5,436 nucleotides of DNA from contig DDAD01000094.1 in the NCBI GenBank assembly GCA_002333205.1, forward strand, positions 64,845 to 70,280, in the 5' to 3' direction. Below, piece after piece: positions 1 to 5,436 of this stretch (the first letter of the stretch is position 1; each line of letters starts with the position of its first letter). The position numbers and the translations under genes are program-made. Origin of the DNA: Pedobacter sp. UBA2067. GTDB taxonomy: Bacteria; Bacteroidota; Bacteroidia; Sphingobacteriales; Sphingobacteriaceae. The notes under the pieces were generated by a model. The model made no database searches and had not been told where the DNA came from. It saw only the letters and a list, made by a program, of their open reading frames with translations.

Positions 1-1
1 T

Positions 2-538
2 CCGGATAGTACAGTTACGGTTGATGAGATGCTCGCCATTTTGAAGGGATCTTACACAGGTAATAAGAAATTGGTTTTTGACAATCCTTATTCAAGTACC
101 GTAAAATACTTTAAAGATCTTGCTAAAATAAATACACTTCCATCTAAAGGGGTGTATACTTTAAACAGCAATGCTGACGTTATTAAATATGTCGCAGAGC
201 ACAAAGACTACATTGGCGTTATTGGCCTGAACTGGTATCTACAAGCTGGAAAAAAAGGCGATAGCGATTATCCTAAGGTTAAACTAATTGGTGTAAAGAA
301 TGTCAAAGGTGGAAAGGGTGATGATGCATTTTACAAACCTACCCAGGATAATCTGATCAGTGGTATATATCCGTTTCTTAGAAATGTTTACATCATCAAC
401 TGTGAAGGTAAAGATGGTGTCGGTACGGGATTTGCAAACTGGTTAGCAAGTCCGCGAGGACAGCTTATAATCTTGAAATCAGGTCTGGGACCACATAAGC
501 TGATTTCAAGGGATTTTAACTTAAAGAATTCAAACTAA
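2..538 (+). CDS. PstS-like periplasmic substrate-binding protein (3' portion, 5' end outside window)
   Basis: The frame is open from base 2 with no stop upstream of the first in-window ATG (position 29), so this is the C-terminal 178 residues of a longer protein cut by the window edge; the ATG at 29 is not the real start. The visible residues read like the second half of the PstS / PBP-like family: VDEMLAILKGSYTG (about residues 7-20) matches the usual 'eL..Il.G' segment, DNPYSSTVKYF (27-37) sits where PstS has its Ser/Thr anion-binding loop, DYIGVIGLNWY (69-79) matches the 'gaIGYvgl' segment, and the tail has YPFLRNVYIIN (123-133) and GTGFANWLASPRGQ (141-154). PstS proteins bind phosphate in the periplasm for an ABC transporter. 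No pstC, pstA or pstB is visible, and the typical SGT loop is SST here, so the ligand is uncertain. It lies 16 bp upstream of the TPR gene with no terminator between, so the two are probably co-transcribed. The family is fairly certain; the substrate is not. Confidence 0.8.
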   Translation, partial: PDSTVTVDEMLAILKGSYTGNKKLVFDNPYSSTVKYFKDLAKINTLPSKGVYTLNSNADVIKYVAEHKDYIGVIGLNWYLQAGKKGDSDYPKVKLIGVKNVKGGKGDDAFYKPTQDNLISGIYPFLRNVYIINCEGKDGVGTGFANWLASPRGQLIILKSGLGPHKLISRDFNLKNSN

Positions 539-554
539 ATAATATATTTGAAAT

Positions 555-2258
555 ATGAAGATGACAAAAAAAGCAATAACCTTAAGTCTAGGTTTAGCAG
601 TAATGGGTTCTGCCTCTTTTGCTCAAAGCCTGGAAGATGCGAAGAAAGCGGTAGATGCTGAACAGTATCAAAAAGCGACTTCAATGCTGAAAGGGCTTGT
701 AAAATCTCAAGCCAGCAAAGGAGAGAATTATTTTAATTTAGGTGAAGTTTACTTAAAAACAGACTACATTGACTCTGCAAGAGCAGTGTTTACACAAGGT
801 GTAACTGCTGATCCTAAGAATCCATTGAACTACATTGGACTTGGAGAAGCAGATTTACTATCTAACAATGCAGCTTCCGCAAAAACAAACTTTGATAAAG
901 CGGTAGATGTATCTAAAAAGAACGATTACATTCCTCAACTATATATTGGTAAAGCATACATCGAGGTTGAGAAACCTGATTTCAATGCTGCATTACCGTA
1001 TTTGCAAAAAGCAGATGAGCTGGATAAAAATGACAAGGATGCTGAGACTTTCTTAGCACTTGGTGATTTCTATGCTTATCAGCGTAAAAACTCTGAAGCA
1101 CTTCAGAACTACATGAGGGCTTTGAACATCAATCCGAATATTCTAAGAGCTAAAGTTCAGATCGGAAGAATGTATAAAGAATCGCGTGCATTTCCTGAAG
1201 CAGAGACTGCTTTGAAAGAAGTAATCGCTCAGGATCCTAATTATGGTCCTGCCTACAGAGAATTGTCTGAGTTATATAACCAGTGGTCGTTTGGTGATCC
1301 AAATGGTCAGGCTAAATCTGCAGCTGCTATTGAGAACTATCAGAAATATTTAGATTTAACTGATAAGTCTTTTGACTCACGTATCAGATACGCGCAGATC
1401 TTGTTTTATGCGAAAGATTTCCAGAAATTGGAAGCTGAGACAAATGAATTAGCTGCAATGGCGCAAAACAGCCCTAAAGCACTTTTGATTTCACGTTTGA
1501 GAGGTTACTCTGCTTACGAAAACAAAAACTATCCTCAGGCATTGGAATACATGAACGATTTCTTTGCAAAGGTTAAAGATACAAGCCGTATCGTTGCTGA
1601 TGATTACCTGTACTTAGGTCAGGCACAGATGCAACAAAAACAAGATAGCCTTGCCTTGATCAACATTACCAAAGCTGTTGAGATGGACTCTACTAAAGCT
1701 GAAGCATTAGCAAACATGGCTAAGTCCTTCTATGAGGCTAAAGACTATCCAAAAGCAGTGGCAACTTATGACGTTGTAAACCGTTTAAACCCTAGTGGTG
1801 TAGGTTCGTTGTACAACTACTACTACCATGGTTTGGCAGCTTACTTCAGCTATGCTGCAGATTACACCGCTAAGAAAAATCCTTCTAAAGATTTATTGGT
1901 AAAAGCAGATTCATCATTCTCGAAGTTGGTTACATTATCTCCTACTACCTATGATGGATACTTATGGCGTGCAAGGGTTAACTATTTCAAAGATAGCGAA
2001 ACTGACCCTCAAGGTATTTATGTACCATACTATCAGCAATATTTAGATTCTGCTGAAGCGCATGTTGATAAGCAAACACCGGCTACTAAAAAGAATATGG
2101 TTGAAGCTTATAACTCTATCGCTGGATTCGCATCTACGACAGATAAAGAAAAAGCAAGAGCCTACTGGAATAAAGCTGTAGCGATTGATCCACAGAATGC
2201 AACAGCATTAGCGGGTATTAAATCACTATCAGCTCCTGCGAAAGCTGGTAAAAAATAA
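555..2258 (+). CDS. Secreted TPR-repeat protein (TPR-A)
   Basis: A 567-residue protein with a Sec signal peptide: a basic start (MKMTKK), a hydrophobic core to about residue 20, and a likely cleavage after Ala23 (SFA|QS). There is no lipobox Cys, so it is probably soluble in the periplasm. The rest is mostly tetratricopeptide helix pairs, clearest at about 57-90, 91-124, 163-196, 197-230, 348-381, 382-415 and 513-548, each with the pattern of small residues and a D/N-P ending. A less regular middle part (about 240-345) carries SFDSR (272-276) and GYSAYEN (317-323). TPR domains bind proteins, and no catalytic motif is visible, so a scaffold or adaptor role is likely but the partner is unknown. 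The gene follows the PstS-like gene by 16 bp and ends before a strong terminator. All 16 Arg codons are CGT, AGA or AGG, which suggests good expression. A second in-frame ATG at 561 is an alternative start; 555 keeps the longer basic leader. Paralog of the next gene. Confidence 0.9.
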   Translation: MKMTKKAITLSLGLAVMGSASFAQSLEDAKKAVDAEQYQKATSMLKGLVKSQASKGENYFNLGEVYLKTDYIDSARAVFTQGVTADPKNPLNYIGLGEADLLSNNAASAKTNFDKAVDVSKKNDYIPQLYIGKAYIEVEKPDFNAALPYLQKADELDKNDKDAETFLALGDFYAYQRKNSEALQNYMRALNINPNILRAKVQIGRMYKESRAFPEAETALKEVIAQDPNYGPAYRELSELYNQWSFGDPNGQAKSAAAIENYQKYLDLTDKSFDSRIRYAQILFYAKDFQKLEAETNELAAMAQNSPKALLISRLRGYSAYENKNYPQALEYMNDFFAKVKDTSRIVADDYLYLGQAQMQQKQDSLALINITKAVEMDSTKAEALANMAKSFYEAKDYPKAVATYDVVNRLNPSGVGSLYNYYYHGLAAYFSYAADYTAKKNPSKDLLVKADSSFSKLVTLSPTTYDGYLWRARVNYFKDSETDPQGIYVPYYQQYLDSAEAHVDKQTPATKKNMVEAYNSIAGFASTTDKEKARAYWNKAVAIDPQNATALAGIKSLSAPAKAGKK

Positions 2259-2278
2259 ACGTTAAATAATTCAGTTAT

Positions 2279-2317
2279 AAAAAGAGAGTGCCGCTTAGGC
2301 ATTCTCTTTTTTATTTT
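2279..2317 (+). terminator. Intrinsic terminator after TPR-A
   Basis: A 14-bp stem pairs 2279-2292 with 2298-2311, with one G-T wobble (2288/2302) and a 5-base loop (GCTTA). The right arm runs into a T-rich stretch through 2317. It starts 20 bases after the TPR-A stop codon and is well placed to end the PstS-like/TPR-A transcript. The A-rich left flank could allow some activity on the minus strand too, but no gene faces it. Confidence 0.88.
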
Positions 2318-2346
2318 AAAGGGTTTTAAAAAGCCCATTTCAAGCT

Positions 2347-4050
2347 ATGAGGATATGTAAATATATTTTAGCATCCATGCTGCTCAGCATGAGCACTGGC
2401 GCGTTTGCACAACAGCTAGAGGACGCTAAACGTGCGATTGATGCTGAACAGTATTCTGCTGCTAAGTCTGCGTTAAGGACATTGCTGAAGACTCAGCCTA
2501 AAGATGGTGATGTTTACTATAGCCTGGGCGAGATTTACCTGAAGACTGATTACATCGACTCGGCGAAATCTGTTTTTGCCCAGGGTATTCGTGCTGCTCG
2601 TAAGAATCCTTTGAATTATGCTGGAATTGGGCTGGCCGACCTGCAGGCGGGGAACCCTGCAGCTGCTAAAATCAACTTTGATAAAGCTGTTACTGTGGGT
2701 TCCAAGCGTAAATATAATGCGCATCTGGTAATAGGGCATGCCCTTACCTACGCAGCAAAGCCCGACTTTTCTGCTGCAATAGGTTATTTGAAAAAGGTAG
2801 ATGAATTAGACAAAGCAGACAAAGATGCGCAGGTGTTCCTGGGTATGGGAAATCTGCATGCGGAACAGGCAAAATATCCGGAGGCTTTGGGCTATTATAC
2901 GACAGCGCTACAGCTTGATTCCACTCTTTTGCGGGCTAAAGTACAGATTGCACGAATGTATTTTAAGGCCGGCATGCAAGCCAAGGGTGATAGTACATTA
3001 AAATCGGTAATGGCCGACAACAGTAGTTACGGTCCGGCTTACCGGTTACTGTCCGAACAGTATCTGAATGCATATTTAATGGACAAGAAGAATACTGCCG
3101 CTGCAGCAAATGCCATTTCAAACTACAATTTATATCTTAATGTTACGGATCGTTCATTTGACTCCAGGCTGAAGTATGCAGAATTGCTTTATGCCCTAGG
3201 CGACTACCGAAACCTCGAGAAGGAAATACAATCGCTTTCCCCTGTTCTAGCCAACAATCGAAAGTCTATAACTGTTGCGCGTTTAAGTGGTTATGCGGCC
3301 TATGAAAATGGAAACTATCCTGTGGCCCAGCAACTTCTGAACGGAATGTTTTCCAGCTTAAGTGACGAACAGCAAGCTACTTCGGATGATTATGTCTACC
3401 TAAGCCTGACACAGCAAAAACTTCAGATAGGCGATGCTGCCTTGATAAGTGCTACTAAGGCAATAAAGATTGATTCGTCTAAAACTGTTGCCATGGAGGG
3501 TATAGCCAAAAACTACTATGACGCGAGAAACTGGATTAAAGCTATAGAGACTTACGATCTGATCAAACAGCTTGGTGGACGACCTTTAAACTCGGGGGAG
3601 TTGGGTTTGTACCATGGAACCGCCTTGTATTTTCGGTATGTAGAATCATATAACCGCCAGGAACGGCCATCTGTTGGTCTACTTACCCAGGCTAACGTGA
3701 TATTTGATCAAGCGTTGCGGGCGTCTCCAGAGTTGATTACAGCACATCTGTGGCGTGCAAGAGCACTAAGCCTAATGGAGGATCAATACGATCCACAAGG
3801 AGCCATGGTGCCCGCCTATCAAGCTTACATCGATGGAGTGGAACGAAGCAATCTAGCTCAAACAGCGGCTACAAAGCGGAACCTGGTCGAAGCAAGCCAT
3901 GCAATAGCCGCTTTTGCCTTTGCTAAAGGCGATCAGGAGAAAGCACGAATTTACTGGAATAAGGTTTTGGCCTTAGAATCACAGGATCCTACAGCCCTAG
4001 CTGGAATAAAGTCGCTCGCAGGCCCCATACGATCAGGAAGACGTAAATAA
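2347..4050 (+). CDS. Secreted TPR-repeat protein (TPR-B), paralog of TPR-A
   Basis: A 567-residue protein with a signal peptide (basic MRICK, then a hydrophobic stretch) and a likely cut after Ala21 (GAFA|QQ). Cys4 is not in a lipobox. It aligns with TPR-A from Gln22 onward at an offset of two residues, needing only one single-residue indel near residue 526. By hand count about 120 of the first 218 aligned residues are identical; the middle is more diverged. TPR helix pairs are clearest at about 55-88, 161-194 and 380-413. Blocks shared with TPR-A include KTDYIDSA (66-73), SFDSR (270-274), DDYVYL (347-352), LWRAR (468-472), DPQG (482-485) and ALAGIKSL (550-557). The role is presumably like that of TPR-A, a periplasmic protein-binding scaffold, but no partner is known. 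Half of the 28 Arg codons are CGG, CGA or CGC, which TPR-A never uses. It lies 88 bp downstream of TPR-A behind a terminator, and I see no convincing promoter in that gap. The gene is intact, with its own terminator. Confidence 0.88.
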   Translation: MRICKYILASMLLSMSTGAFAQQLEDAKRAIDAEQYSAAKSALRTLLKTQPKDGDVYYSLGEIYLKTDYIDSAKSVFAQGIRAARKNPLNYAGIGLADLQAGNPAAAKINFDKAVTVGSKRKYNAHLVIGHALTYAAKPDFSAAIGYLKKVDELDKADKDAQVFLGMGNLHAEQAKYPEALGYYTTALQLDSTLLRAKVQIARMYFKAGMQAKGDSTLKSVMADNSSYGPAYRLLSEQYLNAYLMDKKNTAAAANAISNYNLYLNVTDRSFDSRLKYAELLYALGDYRNLEKEIQSLSPVLANNRKSITVARLSGYAAYENGNYPVAQQLLNGMFSSLSDEQQATSDDYVYLSLTQQKLQIGDAALISATKAIKIDSSKTVAMEGIAKNYYDARNWIKAIETYDLIKQLGGRPLNSGELGLYHGTALYFRYVESYNRQERPSVGLLTQANVIFDQALRASPELITAHLWRARALSLMEDQYDPQGAMVPAYQAYIDGVERSNLAQTAATKRNLVEASHAIAAFAFAKGDQEKARIYWNKVLALESQDPTALAGIKSLAGPIRSGRRK

Positions 4051-4067
4051 ATTTTAGGAAAAAATAC

Positions 4068-4092
4068 GGCAGGGTTGTTATCCTGCCTTTTT
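4068..4092 (+). terminator. Intrinsic terminator after TPR-B
   Basis: A GC-rich stem pairs GGCAGG (4068-4073) with CCTGCC (4082-4087), extended by a G-T wobble (4074/4081). The 6-base loop is followed at once by TTTTT (4088-4092) and further T-rich sequence. It begins 18 bases after the TPR-B stop and separates that gene from nuoA. The nuoA promoter candidate overlaps its right half. Confidence 0.88.
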
Positions 4093-4104
4093 CTTATATT
4101 TTTG
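4074..4104 (+). promoter_or_regulatory. Candidate Bacteroidota promoter for nuoA
   Basis: TATTTTTG at 4097-4104 fits the Bacteroidota -7 element TAnnTTTG, and GTTG at 4074-4077 fits the -33 element TTTG in three of four bases, with 19 bases between. Transcription would then begin near 4109-4112, giving an A-rich leader of about 10 bases before the nuoA ATG at 4121. The elements are T-rich and the region is a terminator tail, so a chance match is possible. Confidence 0.5.
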
Positions 4105-4120
4105 TGTAAAAAGCATACTT

Positions 4121-4492
4121 ATGGAAAGTCAAAGTGTACCAGTAGATTTTTTGCCGATCATATTTCAGGTTATTGTAGCACTCGGATTTGTAGTGGTAAC
4201 CTTGATTGCAACGCACTACTTAGGTCCAAGCCGCAAAACGGCCGATAAGCTCTCAACATTTGAGGCGGGGATTAAGGTTGTAGGTAATGCCCGACAGCCA
4301 TTTTCGATTAAGTATTTCCTGGTTGCAATTCTATTTGTTTTGTTCGATGTTGAGGTAATCTTTATGTACCCTTGGGCGGTTAATTTCCGTGAGCTCGGGA
4401 TGGATGGGATGATCGAAATGTTCATTTTTATGGGTACGCTTTTATTGGGCTTTATATACGTCATCAAGAAGAAAGCATTAGACTGGAATTAA
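4121..4492 (+). CDS. nuoA: NADH-quinone oxidoreductase subunit A (complex I)
   Basis: A 123-residue inner-membrane protein, the usual length for NuoA (ND3 homolog), one of the proton-pumping membrane-arm subunits of respiratory complex I, close to the quinone site. Three membrane segments are visible at about residues 11-33, 64-84 and 97-115. The loop after the first carries FEAG (47-50) followed by ARQPFSIKYF (57-66). The second holds the family hallmark FDVE (75-78), whose acidic residues lie in the membrane, and then YPWA (83-86). The C-terminus has the typical KKKALDW. The FEAG position is FESG in E. coli and ECG in many homologs; Ala here means the loop Cys known from mitochondrial ND3 is absent, which is common enough in bacteria. 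No Shine-Dalgarno is present; the leader is A-rich. It heads the nuo operon, 106 bp before nuoB. Confidence 0.96.
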   Translation: MESQSVPVDFLPIIFQVIVALGFVVVTLIATHYLGPSRKTADKLSTFEAGIKVVGNARQPFSIKYFLVAILFVLFDVEVIFMYPWAVNFRELGMDGMIEMFIFMGTLLLGFIYVIKKKALDWN

Positions 4493-4495
4493 GCT

Positions 4496-4514
4496 ATTTA
4501 GATTCTTTCTAAAT
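4496..4514 (+). other. Small hairpin just after nuoA
   Basis: ATTTAGA (4496-4502) and TCTAAAT (4508-4514) form a perfect 7-bp inverted repeat with a 5-base loop, starting four bases after the nuoA stop codon. It is AT-rich and has no T tract after it, so it is not a terminator by itself. It may protect or define the 3' end of a nuoA message, or be chance in AT-rich sequence. Confidence 0.4.
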
Positions 4515-4525
4515 CAGGCCAACAT

Positions 4526-4555
4526 TATGTAAATTCCTCTATTATTGTAGATTTG
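4526..4555 (+). promoter_or_regulatory. Candidate promoter for nuoB
   Basis: TAGATTTG at 4548-4555 is a full match to the Bacteroidota -7 element TAnnTTTG. A weak -33 element, TATG at 4526-4529 (three of four against TTTG), lies 18 bases upstream. The predicted start would be near 4560-4563, inside the left arm of the terminator-like hairpin that follows. If real, it would let nuoB onward be transcribed separately from nuoA. Confidence 0.4.
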
Positions 4556-4556
4556 T

Positions 4557-4590
4557 AGTTCATTCTTCGTCGGAATGAACTTTTTTTTTT
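4557..4590 (+). terminator. Terminator-like hairpin with T10 tract between nuoA and nuoB
   Basis: GTTCATTC (4558-4565) pairs perfectly with GAATGAAC (4573-4580); an A-T pair (4557/4581) and a G-T wobble (4566/4572) extend it to about 10 bp. Ten consecutive T bases (4581-4590) follow directly. It has every mark of an intrinsic terminator, yet lies inside a nuo operon, only 8 bases before the nuoB start codon. It could be an attenuator, a full terminator for nuoA, or a hairpin in the nuoB leader. Confidence 0.8.
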
Positions 4591-4598
4591 GTAAGATC

Positions 4599-5141
4599 AT
4601 GAGTGAAATCAATATCGTAAACGCCCCTCCGGGCATAGAAGGATCTGGCTTTTTTGCCACGTCCTTTGATAAAGTCATTGGATTGGCTCGTTCACACTCT
4701 TTGTGGCCTCTGCCATTTGCAACTTCTTGCTGTGGTATTGAGTTCATGGCCACCATGGGTTCCCACTATGATTTTGGTAGATTTGGCTCTGAGCGCTTAA
4801 GCTTTTCGCCACGTCAGGCAGACCTGTTAATGGTGATGGGGACAATAGCAAAGAAAATGAGCCCTGTGTTGAAACAGGTTTATTTGCAGATGGCCGAACC
4901 ACGTTGGGTAATGGCTGTTGGAGCCTGTGCTTCTAGTGGTGGTATATTCGACACTTACTCGGTTCTGCAAGGAATTGACGAAATTATACCTGTTGACGTT
5001 TATGTGCCAGGTTGCCCTCCGCGACCGGAAGCTATCCTTGATGGTTTTGGGAAGATACAGGAGCTGGTGCGAAATGAATCGGGCAGAAGACGGGACTCTC
5101 CAGAATACAAGCAATTGTTAGCCTCATACGGAATTTTATAA
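4599..5141 (+). CDS. nuoB: NADH-quinone oxidoreductase subunit B (complex I, Fe-S cluster N2)
   Basis: A 180-residue peripheral-arm subunit of complex I that carries cluster N2, the last iron-sulfur centre, which passes electrons to quinone. The four 4Fe-4S ligands are visible: the adjacent pair Cys44-Cys45 in FATSCCGIEF, Cys110 in GACASSGG, and Cys139 in VPGCPPRPEA. Other family blocks are FGSERLSFSPRQADLL (62-77) and MAEPRWVMAVG (98-108). I chose the ATG at 4599 over the in-frame ATG at 4575: the latter lies in the right arm of the terminator hairpin, and its extra residues (MNFFFCKI) are simply the T10 tract translated, with no family similarity. MSEINIVNAPPG is a plausible short N-terminus. 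There is no clear Shine-Dalgarno. The stop codon overlaps the nuoC start by one base, which suggests translational coupling. Confidence 0.97.
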   Translation: MSEINIVNAPPGIEGSGFFATSFDKVIGLARSHSLWPLPFATSCCGIEFMATMGSHYDFGRFGSERLSFSPRQADLLMVMGTIAKKMSPVLKQVYLQMAEPRWVMAVGACASSGGIFDTYSVLQGIDEIIPVDVYVPGCPPRPEAILDGFGKIQELVRNESGRRRDSPEYKQLLASYGIL

Positions 5142-5436
5142 TGACAGAAGAGACCAACCATAACCTGATACAAATCTTAAGCAACGAATTCGGAACACGT
5201 GTGACGAACGTGGATGAGCCTTACGGCTTACTAACGGTAGAAACTACAAAGGATGACATCATTGATGTACTGACGTTCCTGAAAAAAGATCCACGAACAA
5301 ACTTTCATTTTTTAACAGATATTACAGCGGTGCACTATCCGGAAAAGCCTCAGGGTCTTGCGGTGGTTTATCACCTGCACAATATGGTTGCGAAGGTTCG
5401 TATCCGCATAAAAGTGTTTTTGAACACGCAAACACC
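5141..5436 (+). CDS. nuoC: NADH-quinone oxidoreductase subunit C (5' portion, 3' end outside window)
   Basis: The gene starts at the ATG whose A is the last base of the nuoB stop (TAATG), and the frame stays open to the window edge, giving 98 residues. NuoC is the 30-kDa peripheral-arm subunit of complex I, next to NuoB and NuoD. Its mark is FLTDITAVHYPE (57-68), matching the family's 'LtD..avDYp' segment, followed by VVYHLHNM (75-82) and a basic beta strand, KVRIRIKVFL (85-94). The Asp common in 'VDYP' is His65 here, a mild departure. Position right after nuoB supports the call. Whether it is a separate NuoC or fused to NuoD cannot be seen. Confidence 0.92.
   Translation, partial: MTEETNHNLIQILSNEFGTRVTNVDEPYGLLTVETTKDDIIDVLTFLKKDPRTNFHFLTDITAVHYPEKPQGLAVVYHLHNMVAKVRIRIKVFLNTQT

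Noticed and set aside
29..31. ATG at 29 as the start of the PstS-like gene
   Set aside because: The frame is open upstream to the window edge and the residues before it (DSTVTVDE) continue the family pattern, so the gene is simply cut.
2312..2319. TATTTTAA as a -7 promoter element for TPR-B
   Set aside because: It lacks the final TG of TAnnTTTG, lies in the terminator tail, and has no convincing -33 partner.
2321..2336. GGGTTTTAAAAAGCCC as a regulatory hairpin before TPR-B
   Set aside because: Only three G-C pairs plus a few A-T pairs with a bulge; too weak and common in AT-rich gaps to call.
2473..2739. Minus-strand ORF of 88 codons inside TPR-B
   Set aside because: It lies wholly within a well-supported gene, has no recognisable protein features, and has no upstream signals; it is a shadow frame.
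4216..4467. Minus-strand ORF opposite nuoA
   Set aside because: nuoA is a clear conserved gene here; the antisense frame shows no domain or signal.
4575..4598. N-terminal extension of NuoB from the ATG at 4575
   Set aside because: The extra codons are the terminator's right arm and T10 tract; the resulting residues are a Phe run with no match to the NuoB family, and a good start lies at 4599.
4514..4756. Minus-strand ORF across the nuoA-nuoB gap and nuoB 5' end
   Set aside because: More than half overlaps nuoB and the rest is the AT-rich gap and hairpin; no family resemblance.
4827..5121. Overlapping ORFs inside nuoB on both strands (minus 4827-5114, plus 4918-5121)
   Set aside because: Both are alternative frames of nuoB with no independent features.

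Overview
This window is ordinary, densely coded chromosomal DNA from a member of the Bacteroidota, most likely a Sphingobacteriaceae-type organism such as Pedobacter or a relative. The evidence is moderately AT-rich sequence, starts without Shine-Dalgarno motifs, matches to the Bacteroidota -7 promoter element TAnnTTTG, and the gene order PstS-like protein, TPR protein, then nuo genes. The genus is inference; the phylum is fairly secure. All genes are on the + strand.

Left part (1-2317): the 3' portion of a PstS-like periplasmic substrate-binding protein, then 16 bp later a secreted 567-residue TPR protein (TPR-A). A strong intrinsic terminator follows at 2279-2317. The two genes look like the end of one transcription unit whose start lies outside the window. 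In related genomes, as I recall, such a pair often follows exbB/exbD/tonB genes, but none of that is visible here.

Middle (2347-4092): a second secreted TPR protein (TPR-B), also 567 residues. It is an old tandem paralog of TPR-A: the two align almost without gaps, with about 55% identity in the N-terminal 40%. It has its own terminator at 4068-4092. Codon use differs sharply between the copies. TPR-A uses only CGT, AGA and AGG for arginine, while half of the TPR-B arginines are CGG, CGA or CGC. This suggests different expression levels.

Right part (4121-5436): the start of a respiratory complex I operon, nuoA, nuoB and the 5' part of nuoC. A promoter-like sequence for nuoA overlaps the TPR-B terminator. 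Between nuoA and nuoB there is an unexpectedly strong terminator-like hairpin with a T10 tract, preceded by a second promoter-like sequence whose predicted start falls inside the hairpin. nuoB and nuoC overlap by one base.

I see no mobile element, CRISPR array, tRNA or rRNA, and no clearly new system. The points most worth a second look are the terminator/promoter arrangement inside the nuo operon and the diverged TPR pair beside an orphan PstS-like gene.
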